NCBI GenBank assembly: GCA_007693585.1
Contig: REDH01000196.1
Span: 51,713-115,712 of the forward strand
Origin: Deltaproteobacteria bacterium
GTDB lineage: Bacteria; Myxococcota_A; Bradymonadia; REDH01
Direction: 5' to 3'
Length of the DNA: 64,000 bases
This document shows, piece after piece, positions 55,829-63,004 of the stretch (position 1 is its first letter; every line of letters starts with the position of its first letter). Under the pieces are notes generated by a model. It searched no databases. It was not told the DNA's origin and worked only from the letters and a program-made list of their open reading frames with translations. The position numbers and the translations under genes were made by a program.

Positions 55829-56863
55829 ATGCACACGAACGCCAGCCAACAGCACCCCGGCCCGGACACCATGACCAGAGCCCGTGCCCTCCAGCAACGC
55901 ACGGGACTGATCGACCTTCACCTCGACACCCTCATCCAGACCCACCTCTTTCGATACGATCCCCTCCGCCGGCACAGACCCGGAGTGCACGGCCAACCCC
56001 TCTTCTGGCACGCGGACCTTCCACGACTCGAAGCAGCCCACTACGCGGGCGCCTGCCTCGGAATCCACGGCTGGCCCTTCGAGTCCCCCGCCCGCGTGCG
56101 TAGCGCTCACCGCCAGATCGACCTCCTCGACCGCTGGTGCGCCGCCACCCCGGACAGGGTCGTGCGATGGCGACCCGGAGAAGCGTGGCCCGATGACGGA
56201 AGAATCGTGCTCACCTTCGGGATCGAGGGAGCGCACATCCTCGGCGGGCAGCAACGGCACATCGACGCCCTCGCCGAACGGGGCATGGCCTACCTCACCC
56301 TCGCCCACTTCTCCCGAAACCGCGCCGTGTCCCCGGGAATGGGGCGGGGTGCGAACGAGACCGAAGGGCTGTCCCCCTGGGGCCGCGACCTGATCGCGAT
56401 CCTCAACGAACGCGGCGTCGTGGTCGACGTGGCCCACGTCAACCAGCGCGGCGCGCGAGAAGCCTGCGCCGCCAGCACTCGACCGGTATTCGCCACCCAC
56501 ACCGGTTCGCAACGCCTGCACGCTCACCCGCGACTGCTTCACCCGGACACCCAGCAGGCCGTCGCCGACACCGGGGGGGTCATCGGTGTCATTCTCGCAC
56601 CGCAGTTCCTCACCGGCGATCGCCGGGCGGACAGCCGTTGCGTCGCCGATCACATCGAGGACATCGCCGAGAACGTGGGCGTCCACCACGTCGCCATCGG
56701 GACCGATCTCGATGGCTGGCTTCCCGCCATCCCCTCCGACATGCGCGACTGCACCGACACCGTCCTCGTCACGGCACACCTGCTCCACCGCGGCTGGACG
56801 GAACACGACGTCGCGCTGGTCCTGCGGCACAACGCCGTGCGTGTGCTCACCGACACACCCTGA
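55829..56863 (+). CDS. membrane-dipeptidase-type metallopeptidase (M19)
   Basis: Protein of 344 residues of the amidohydrolase superfamily, expected to cleave dipeptides with a binuclear zinc site. Family marks: DLHLDT (His-x-Asp), FGIEGAHILGG with the bridging Glu, LAHFSRN, VVDVAHVN, FATHTGSQRLH and IGTDLDGW. No signal peptide is visible, so it is likely cytosolic, like many bacterial M19 enzymes. The start is ambiguous between ATG 55829 and ATG 55871; neither has a strong ribosome-binding site. The stop overlaps the 3' end of the opposite-strand frameshifted gene by about 17 bases. Confidence 0.88.
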   Translation: MHTNASQQHPGPDTMTRARALQQRTGLIDLHLDTLIQTHLFRYDPLRRHRPGVHGQPLFWHADLPRLEAAHYAGACLGIHGWPFESPARVRSAHRQIDLLDRWCAATPDRVVRWRPGEAWPDDGRIVLTFGIEGAHILGGQQRHIDALAERGMAYLTLAHFSRNRAVSPGMGRGANETEGLSPWGRDLIAILNERGVVVDVAHVNQRGAREACAASTRPVFATHTGSQRLHAHPRLLHPDTQQAVADTGGVIGVILAPQFLTGDRRADSRCVADHIEDIAENVGVHHVAIGTDLDGWLPAIPSDMRDCTDTVLVTAHLLHRGWTEHDVALVLRHNAVRVLTDTP

Positions 56864-57777
56864 GCACCCTGTTCGGCGCGCGCACCAGGGGCACCCGCGC
56901 ATCGACCATCCGCAGTACGAAAAGACCGCGGAGATCAGTGCCGCCCTCTTCCCGAAGTCCAGGAAGGGTCAGGACCCGAACCGGCCCAATGGCCGTCGAC
57001 AGTCGAGGACCCGCCCCCCGGATGCCCCTGACCAGGCCCCTCCGAGTACGGCGACCCGCGGCCCGCGGAAGGGACCACCGGCGTGCCAGGGCCCCGCGGC
57101 ACGCCGCCATACCCCGGATGGCCAGCAGGGCCGGGGGCAGGAAGCACTTGCGCCGCACCTCGCGCAGGCTGTGCAGCAGGCGGCGCAGCCACGCCCCCGC
57201 CCGGCGCAGGAAGGGCGCGCTGGGCATGGATCCGGGCAGGACGGCCTTCGGCTACGTCGTCCTCCAGTGGCACGTGCAGCACCGCAGCGAGCCAGCGCGC
57301 ATCCTGGGCCATCGCCTCGTAGATATGGCTGGCGCCGAGATGAATGAGATCCCCGTTCACGTCGCGGAAAGTGACCTGAAACACGGGGGGCGCACTCTGC
57401 GGACCGTGAGGGTTCAGATACCCGGATTCGAGCCGATGGCGAGGCAGATCATCGATCGGAGCCCAGCTGAGCAGAATGCGGTCCACCCAGCCGCGGAGCT
57501 GCTCGACGCGCTCCGGATAGGCCTTGAGCGCCTCCAGATCCCACCCCTCCGCATGTCGTGCGCCCGGCAGCATCAGACGCTCAGACGACCCGAGTCGGCG
57601 CACGGCCCGCCCCAGTAGCAGGGGGCCGAGCAACAGAAAGAGAAGGAGCATGTAGAAGACGAGCACTGTGCTGCGGGGGTTCGGGAAGAGTCGACGGATA
57701 TGCGGCCCGTAGCCGCCGTCATCACTCGGGACGCGATTCACCCCGGTGAAGCTGTGCACGATGCGCCCCGCTGTCAC
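56847..57777 (-). pseudogene. membrane protein gene split by a probable frameshift
   Basis: From ATG 57777 the frame reads MTAGRIVHSFTGVNRVPSDD, a hydrophobic helix (STVLVFYMLLLFLLLGPLLLG, trimmed here), then YLNPHGP, VFQVTFRDVNGD and LAAVLHVPLEDDV. Just after this, near 57252, it runs into a Gly/Pro-rich tail unlike a real protein. The neighbouring frame continues naturally as KAVLPGSMPSAPFLRRAG and AWLRRLLHSLREVRRKCFLP down to 56847. Deleting one base in GCCGAAGGCC would join the two into about 309 residues. So this is either a decayed gene or a sequencing error. One membrane helix with a cytosolic basic tail is predicted. The last 60 residues are uncertain. No family was recognised. Confidence 0.5.
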
Positions 57778-57818
57778 GTCCCGCGGCCTCGTCGAGCGCT
57801 GCTCCGGAGCCCGGATCG

Positions 57819-58244
57819 TCAGGCATGCCGAACATTCAGGCGCTCCGCCTCGACCTTGATGCAGCGATCCGCCACCAGAATCATGCCCATGTCCTTCAGG
57901 CGCTGCTCGGCTCCCCCATGGTGTACGCCAAGTTGCAGCCAGACGATCTCCACACCCCCGGTCCTCTCGATGTCGTCCACGATCCCCGGGAGCGCTTCGC
58001 CGTCGCGAAAGACATTCACCAACTCCACCGAACCATGCTCCGAAGCGGCCTCGAGCGAGGGAAAGGATGTCTTGCCCATCACCTCCCGCACCATCGGGTT
58101 GACGGGGATCACTTCGAACCCGCGCGCAACCAGCGACAAGGCCACGCGGTGGCTGGTCCGCTCCGGGCGGGGCGACAGCCCCACGACATGAATCCGGCGG
58201 TGTGCCTTCAGCAGAGCCGCGAGTTCAATCCCGTTCGTCATCAT
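57819..58244 (-). CDS. CoA-binding domain protein (YccU-like)
   Basis: Protein of 141 residues with the Rossmann-like CoA-binding fold found alone in YccU-type proteins. Signature parts: RRIHVVGLSPRPERTSHRVA with the nucleotide-loop, VIPVNPMVREVMGK, and VWLQLGVHHGGAEQRLKDMG, ending in the strand MILVADRCIKVE. These small proteins bind CoA, and no catalytic function is established. The tandem ATGs at 58244 and 58241 are both possible starts. Its first 20 bases overlap the end of sixA, so translation of the two is coupled. Confidence 0.88.
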   Translation of the reverse strand: MMTNGIELAALLKAHRRIHVVGLSPRPERTSHRVALSLVARGFEVIPVNPMVREVMGKTSFPSLEAASEHGSVELVNVFRDGEALPGIVDDIERTGGVEIVWLQLGVHHGGAEQRLKDMGMILVADRCIKVEAERLNVRHA

Positions 58245-58755
58245 CCGCACCCCCGAGCAAGCGCAGCACGCGAGGAGGAAGCATCGCCTGCAGCCGCCCC
58301 ACCACACGCTGCTGTACAGGATGCACCTCGATGTGCACGTACCCCGCCTTCTTGAACCGACTGCGCAGGATGCCACGACCGCATACCAGAAGACTCGTCA
58401 ACTCACTGAGATTCGGCTCATGCCCCACCAGGAGGACGCTCCGCTGCGCCGATCCCGCGATCTCCTCGATCAGGCGCTCGTTCGACCCTTCGCACGCGAG
58501 CTGTTCGTGAACCTCCACCCCCGACGAGGGATCTAGAACCTCGGCCAGAATCTGCGCTGTCTGCCGCGTCCGGACGTACGGGCTGGTCCAGATCACATCC
58601 GGTGCGATCCCGAGCCTCTCGAGCCCCAGGGCCGCTCTCGCCGTCCGCTCCCGTCCCTTGTCGGTCAGCCGACGCTCCGTGTCGCGACCCGGATGCTCCG
58701 GATGCTCTCCCTCGGCAATGCCATGCCGGAACAAGTAGAGATGACAGACCTTCAT
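58225..58755 (-). CDS. sixA: phosphohistidine phosphatase SixA-like
   Basis: Histidine-phosphatase-superfamily protein of 176 residues. The catalytic RHG motif is at residues 10-12 (LYLFRHGIAEG). The second catalytic His is in VGHEPNLSELT. SixA removes phosphate from phosphohistidine in phosphorelay or PTS components. The phrase IWTSPYVRTRQTAQIL is typical of the SixA subgroup. The C-terminal ~25 residues extend beyond E. coli SixA and are Arg-rich, ending DDDERD. It overlaps the CoA-binding gene, and is 114 bases upstream of the pth region but on the same strand, downstream of it. Confidence 0.85.
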   Translation of the reverse strand: MKVCHLYLFRHGIAEGEHPEHPGRDTERRLTDKGRERTARAALGLERLGIAPDVIWTSPYVRTRQTAQILAEVLDPSSGVEVHEQLACEGSNERLIEEIAGSAQRSVLLVGHEPNLSELTSLLVCGRGILRSRFKKAGYVHIEVHPVQQRVVGRLQAMLPPRVLRLLGGADDDERD

Positions 58756-58869
58756 CGTATCCTGAGCGACCGTGACCGTGAACCCCTGTGCCGAACAGGA
58801 ACCCGCGTCACCCGCCTAGCTTCCGGCACGGGCAGCGTCAACCGGCACCTCGAACGAGGCGACAGACCC

Positions 58870-59463
58870 TCAGAGCGGGTGCACCTCGTTCTGCGCATGG
58901 AGCAGCCCATCCGATAGCAGCAGCTCGACAGCCTTCATCCCCCGCTCATGCAGATCCTCGACCCCCGCCAGCTCACCCGCCCCGAACCGGCCCAGCACCC
59001 AGCCCGATACGTTGCCTCCCTGCGGTGGACGATCGATCCCCAACCTGACCCGGAAATACCCGGGATCGGGGAGCTGCACGTGGATCGATCGCAGACCGTT
59101 GTGCCCACCATGGCCGCCACCGTGCTTCACGCGCACACGGCCCAACGGAAGATCCAGTTCGTCGTGCACCACGATCAGGCTACCCACGCCGAGCTTCCAG
59201 AAGTTCAGCGCAGGACCGACCGATTCGCCACTCCGGTTCATGTACGTCTGCGGACACAGCAGCGCCACGGAACGGCCCCCGATCAGCCCGGTTCCGAACC
59301 GACCACGGAACTTCTGCTCGACAAGCGCGATGCCGTGGCGCGCTCCAAGCGCCTCCACCACATCGGCCCCGATGTTGTGGCGGGTGCCGTCATACTGCGC
59401 CCCGGGATTCCCGAGGCCCGCAATGACGACGCGCCCCTCCGGAAGAACGACATCCCTTGCCAT
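58870..59463 (-). CDS. pth: peptidyl-tRNA hydrolase
   Basis: Essential translation-recycling enzyme of 197 residues that releases peptides from peptidyl-tRNA. Family marks: AGLGNPGAQYDGTRHNIGAD with the catalytic His, CPQTYMNRSGE, HDELDLPLGRVRVK with the Asp that raises the His pKa, and GGHGGHNGLRSI. GGAGG eight bases before the ATG at 59463 decides the start; an earlier in-frame start would add 25 residues without resemblance to the family. It is downstream of rplY in the order prs-rplY-pth, common in bacteria. Confidence 0.95.
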   Translation of the reverse strand: MARDVVLPEGRVVIAGLGNPGAQYDGTRHNIGADVVEALGARHGIALVEQKFRGRFGTGLIGGRSVALLCPQTYMNRSGESVGPALNFWKLGVGSLIVVHDELDLPLGRVRVKHGGGHGGHNGLRSIHVQLPDPGYFRVRLGIDRPPQGGNVSGWVLGRFGAGELAGVEDLHERGMKAVELLLSDGLLHAQNEVHPL

Positions 59464-59588
59464 GCTGACCGCCTCCAACGCCTGTCGGGCGCGCGCGACG
59501 AACACCCGCACGGGACGAGAGGGGGAACCCACCGGCACTTCGCTCCAGTCCGAACGATGCCAGCAAACTCCTCCACGCGCCCCTCAGG

Positions 59589-60194
59589 TCACGCCTCGGC
59601 TGTCTCCTCGGCGGCTTCGGCACCCACCTTCGCACCACGCTTGCGCGCCACGCGAAGCACCGGAAAGCGATGCCGGAACACGAACTCAGCCCCCTGCGGC
59701 GGAGTCATCTCGTCGATGTAGACCTGCTCCGAGATATTCAGTGCGCTGATGTCGTGTTCGACAGCGGCGGGGATGTCCTTGACCTGCACCCGCAGCTTCA
59801 CCTCGCGGGCCACGACCATCAGTCGCCCACCAGCCTTCTCGCCCTCGGACTTACCGAGCGGCGTCACCGGCACGTTGATCGCGACGTATCGATCAGGACG
59901 CACCACGAGGAAATCGAGGTGCGTCAGCGCGCGACGCACACTGTCGAACTGGCGTTCCTTGACCATGCAGAGCAGCGACTCTCCCCCGTCGATGCTCAAC
60001 TCGAACACATTGTTGAACCCGTACTCCGTCCGGAGCACCGGCTCGAGCAGCTTCGGATCGATCGTCACCGGGATGGTCCCGTCGACCTCCCCATAGACGA
60101 TGCCGGGGATCAGACCGGCCGCGCGCAGGCGCCGTGCAGGGCCCTTGCCCGTTCCTTCCCGTCGAGACACCTCAAGCTTCAGTCGTTCCGTCAT
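59589..60194 (-). CDS. rplY: 50S ribosomal protein L25 / general stress protein Ctc
   Basis: 5S-rRNA-binding ribosomal protein of 201 residues with the added Ctc C-terminal domain. The N-terminal L25 domain shows RREGTGKGPARRLRAAGLIPG and ELSIDGGESLLCMVKERQFD. The C-terminal domain includes RYVAINVPVTPLGKSEGEKAG and IPAAVEHDISALNISEQVYI. AGGAGAG is placed correctly before the ATG. A short acidic/Ala tail ends it (AEAAEETAEA). Located between prs and pth on one strand, a widely conserved arrangement. Confidence 0.95.
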   Translation of the reverse strand: MTERLKLEVSRREGTGKGPARRLRAAGLIPGIVYGEVDGTIPVTIDPKLLEPVLRTEYGFNNVFELSIDGGESLLCMVKERQFDSVRRALTHLDFLVVRPDRYVAINVPVTPLGKSEGEKAGGRLMVVAREVKLRVQVKDIPAAVEHDISALNISEQVYIDEMTPPQGAEFVFRHRFPVLRVARKRGAKVGAEAAEETAEA

Positions 60195-60281
60195 GCTGCT
60201 CTCTCCTGCAGGGCACCGCTGACCCGAACCATTCGGCGCGCCGGTCCTGCCTTCTGGGTTGTCCCACCCGCCCGATGCCGC

Positions 60282-61232
60282 TCAGTTCCACAGGGAGCTG
60301 ACCGACGAATCTCCATGCACCCTTCGAATGGCCTCGCCGATCAGCGCACCCACGCTCAGCACCTGAATGCGATCCGAGCCCAGCTTCTCCGGAGCCACGG
60401 GGATCGTGTTCGTGACGATCACTTTCTCCAGCACCGAGTTGTTGATCCGCTCGCCCGCCGGGCCATTGAACAGGCCGTGCGTCGCAAGCGCCAGCACGCG
60501 CCGCGCTCCCTTCTCGCGCAAGGCTACAGCGGCGTTGCACAACGTTCCTGCGGTATCAATCATGTCATCGAGAATGAAGGCGTTCTTGCCCTCCACCTCG
60601 CCGATGACGTTCATCACCTCCGCCACGTTCGGGCGCGACCGGCGCTTGTCGATCACGGCCAGACCGCACCCGAGCTTCGAGCTGTAAACGCGCGCACGCT
60701 CCACACCACCAGCGTCCGGGGACACCACCACAGCCTCCCCCGCGTCACTTCCCATCTCCTCCCGCATCGCGGCGATCAGGACCGGAGTCGCATAGAGGTG
60801 CTCGAACGGAACACTGAAGAATCCCTGAATCTGGCCGGCGTGAAGGTCCATCGCCATCACACGATCCACGCCGCTGGCCGTCAGAAGATCAGCGAAAAGC
60901 TTCGCCGTGATCGGCGTGCGCGGACGCGCCTGTCGATCCTGACGTGCATACGCAAAGTACGGAATCACCGCAGTGATCGTGCGCGCGCTCGACCGCTTCA
61001 GCGCGTCGACCATCACCAGAAGCTCCATCAACGAGTCGTTGACCGGCTTCGCCAGGGACTGGAGGACGTACACATCCTTCCCACGGACGCTCTCGTCGAT
61101 GGACACCTGTATCTCGCCGTCGGCGAACGTGCTCACCATGCAGGCGCCAAGGCGCTGGCCCAGGTAGTCCGACACCTCACGGGCCAGACCCGGGTTGGCG
61201 TTGCCAGAAAAAATCTTGATCGACTCGTCCAC
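60282..61232 (-). CDS. prs: ribose-phosphate pyrophosphokinase
   Basis: Enzyme of 316 residues that makes PRPP from ribose-5-phosphate and ATP, feeding purine, pyrimidine, histidine and NAD synthesis. Marks: KIFSGNANPGLAREVSDYLG, the ATP loop YFAYARQDRQARPRTPIT, DLHAGQIQGFF (metal-binding), and the PRPP loop DDMIDTAGTL. The start is the GTG at 61232; the frame is open upstream into the tRNA gene, but the family begins here. GGGG lies about seven bases before it. The tRNA-Gln gene is 76 bases upstream on the same strand, so the two are probably cut from one transcript. Confidence 0.96.
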   Translation of the reverse strand: MDESIKIFSGNANPGLAREVSDYLGQRLGACMVSTFADGEIQVSIDESVRGKDVYVLQSLAKPVNDSLMELLVMVDALKRSSARTITAVIPYFAYARQDRQARPRTPITAKLFADLLTASGVDRVMAMDLHAGQIQGFFSVPFEHLYATPVLIAAMREEMGSDAGEAVVVSPDAGGVERARVYSSKLGCGLAVIDKRRSRPNVAEVMNVIGEVEGKNAFILDDMIDTAGTLCNAAVALREKGARRVLALATHGLFNGPAGERINNSVLEKVIVTNTIPVAPEKLGSDRIQVLSVGALIGEAIRRVHGDSSVSSLWN

Positions 61233-61308
61233 TGCAACGCCCCGGCTGTTTTCTCGCCCACGTGCACCCCCATGGCGCACATCACTCGCTCGACAGCGCG
61301 AACGGTAG

Positions 61309-61379
61309 CTGGGCCGCAAGGATTCGAACCTTGATACTCGGTACCAAAAACCGATGTCCTGCCATTAGACGACGGCCCA
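61309..61379 (-). tRNA. tRNA-Gln (anticodon UUG)
   Basis: A complete 71-base cloverleaf on the minus strand. Acceptor TGGGCCG pairs with CGGCCCA; D-stem GTC/GAC; anticodon stem TCGGT/ACCGA with the loop TTTTGGT giving anticodon TTG; T-stem CAAGG/CCTTG with TTCGAAT. U1-A72 and the discriminator G73 are glutaminyl identity elements. The CCA end is not encoded. It precedes prs. Confidence 0.93.
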
Positions 61380-61418
61380 GGTCGGACGGGAAGCCTCTGC
61401 CTCCCGACACGGGCCGGG

Positions 61419-61448
61419 CGGGTAGCATAGCTGCCGATTTGCTGTCAA
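61419..61448 (-). promoter_or_regulatory. candidate promoter of tRNA-Gln and prs
   Basis: Minus strand: perfect TTGACA (61448-61443), an 18-base spacer with a TG just before the -10, then TACCCG (61424-61419). The -10 is weak but the extended-TG arrangement can compensate. The -35 overlaps the stop end of the upstream cysteine-rich gene. Confidence 0.55.
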
Positions 61449-61915
61449 GGCAGGCAGAGCCCGGCCGAAAGCGCGGCAAGCTGCGGATGCGCCTCGCAGT
61501 CCAGGCCCTCCTCCGGACAACCCGCGCCATCCAGCGCGCAGGTCCGCACACAGCGACTCCCGTCGTCGAAAGTGATGCAGAGGAGCCCGACGTCACACGC
61601 CGATCGCGCGTCGCAGGATTCGCCTGAAGCGCTCGACCCTGCTGCCACACAGCGGGTGCCGGACGCCCAGTCCGGCACGCAACGCGCCAGCGAAGCCCCG
61701 CACCCTCCCGATGTGCCATCAAGGACGCAGCCAGCAGGGCCCGGTGTGCCCCCCGGATCCTCGCCTCCCCCAGGTCCCGCCGTTTCCTCGACGAAAGAAG
61801 CCCATGCGCGGTCCGGGCCATCATCCGCGTCGCCACCGCATGACACGGCGACGAGCACTAGCCCGACCGCGCAGATCCATGTCGGCACCGGCCGATGGAA
61901 AACCGATCCGCGCAT
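61445..61915 (-). CDS. small cysteine-rich lipoprotein
   Basis: Protein of 156 residues with a lipobox (LVLVAVSC). A Gly/Pro linker leads to a cysteine-rich domain of about 95 residues with eleven Cys (for example CVLDGTSGGCGASLARC, SCDARSACDVGLLC, CVRTCALDGAGC), which must be disulfide-bonded. No family recognised. It is the last of a run of three Cys-rich lipoprotein genes on this strand; their modules differ in spacing, so they are not simple copies. Its 3' end contains the -35 box of the tRNA promoter. Confidence 0.6.
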   Translation of the reverse strand: MRGSVFHRPVPTWICAVGLVLVAVSCGGDADDGPDRAWASFVEETAGPGGGEDPGGTPGPAGCVLDGTSGGCGASLARCVPDWASGTRCVAAGSSASGESCDARSACDVGLLCITFDDGSRCVRTCALDGAGCPEEGLDCEAHPQLAALSAGLCLP

Positions 61916-61963
61916 CAGACGCGTATCACACGATCGAACTGCGAGGCCGCCACCGTGAACGCG

Positions 61964-62818
61964 CTACTGCGCAGGCGCGGGCCACACGCAGACACCTGCC
62001 GGCTGGTCAGGCACCTGCTCGCACGACGCGCCCGACGGACAATCCGGCGTCGCAGGCTGGCAGATCAGCGCACAGGACATCCCCGCCGGACTCTGCAGCA
62101 CGCACTGGGGCTGGCCAGAACCACTCACGTCACGCGGACAGGGCGAACCCGCACCGTCGCAGGCGTGATCGCAGAAGACCCCCTCCACACCTTCCACTCC
62201 GATCGCCTGCGCGCAGTTCTCCTGGGAAGGGGCATACCCGACCGGCGGAAGACCACCGCTGCCGGGATCACCACCACCCACCTCCCAGGTGCAGATGCCC
62301 ACACCGTCCTGACCGGGGGCACTCTGGCAAGCCCCACCGGGAGGACACCCACCGGTAGCCGGATCACAGATCAGCGCACACGAGAAGCTCCCGCTCCCGT
62401 CATCCAGCGCACACTGCGGGCTTCCCTGCCCACTTCGGTCCGGCGGGCAGAAGGCACCCTGACCGTCGCACGGAATCTGGCAGAACCCGCCGTCCAGTCC
62501 ATCGACGCCCACAGCCTGCGTGCAGTTGGCCGGGACGGGCTCGTACCCCACGGTACCGTCCCCGGGGGTCGTTCCGGGACCCGGAGTCGACTGCTCTCCC
62601 CCCTGACCGGGCTGCGAACCCTCCGCCGTCCCGGGGGGCGTGATCGGATCGCTGGCCGGCGGGGCAATCCCGCCGCCCGTGCCCCCACCACCACCCGGGC
62701 GCCCCGGGCGATCCACGGCCGAGTCGTCGCCCGAATCGTCCGAACAACCGCTCATCGCAGGAAAAGCCAGAAGAAGGGCCGCACCGAGCAGCAGGATCAG
62801 TCGAAGGTTCGTCTGCAT
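61964..62818 (-). CDS. cysteine-rich lipoprotein with two repeated modules
   Basis: Protein of 284 residues. The lipobox is FPAMSGC. After a Gly/Pro/Thr linker, two modules of about 85 residues repeat: VGYEPVPANCTQAVGVDGLD and VGYAPSQENCAQAIGVEGVE begin them, followed by matching Cys spacing (CxxxCDGxGxxCP, CALIC, CPxGxxC). Nine or ten Cys per module imply a knotted disulfide fold. No family recognised. It is the middle gene of the three Cys-rich genes, with a terminator-like hairpin from the next one upstream ahead of it. Confidence 0.65.
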   Translation of the reverse strand: MQTNLRLILLLGAALLLAFPAMSGCSDDSGDDSAVDRPGRPGGGGGTGGGIAPPASDPITPPGTAEGSQPGQGGEQSTPGPGTTPGDGTVGYEPVPANCTQAVGVDGLDGGFCQIPCDGQGAFCPPDRSGQGSPQCALDDGSGSFSCALICDPATGGCPPGGACQSAPGQDGVGICTWEVGGGDPGSGGLPPVGYAPSQENCAQAIGVEGVEGVFCDHACDGAGSPCPRDVSGSGQPQCVLQSPAGMSCALICQPATPDCPSGASCEQVPDQPAGVCVWPAPAQ

Positions 62819-62924
62819 GAGCCTTACCGGGTCTCGAGAAGGAAATCGGCGCCGCGCCCGCGGCGCTTGTGTTGTCGCCCACCGGACACTCCCCTGTCAA
62901 GGAGGTGGGATCGGCCACTCCACC

Positions 62925-62962
62925 CCAAAAGCGAACCCCACACCGAACTTGCCGGTGTGGGG
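62925..62962 (-). terminator. hairpin terminator of the DUF4397-like gene
   Basis: A perfect 10-bp stem, CCCCACACCG (62936-62945) / CGGTGTGGGG (62953-62962), loop of seven. Read on the minus strand it is followed by a T-rich stretch (TTCGCTTTT). It lies between the Cys-rich gene and the partial gene. A fully palindromic GGCCGCCGCGGCGGCC (62974-62989) is just upstream. Confidence 0.65.
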
Positions 62963-63004
62963 CGATGGACTGCGGCCGCCGCGGCGGCCATCGGTGACCC
63001 GAAC

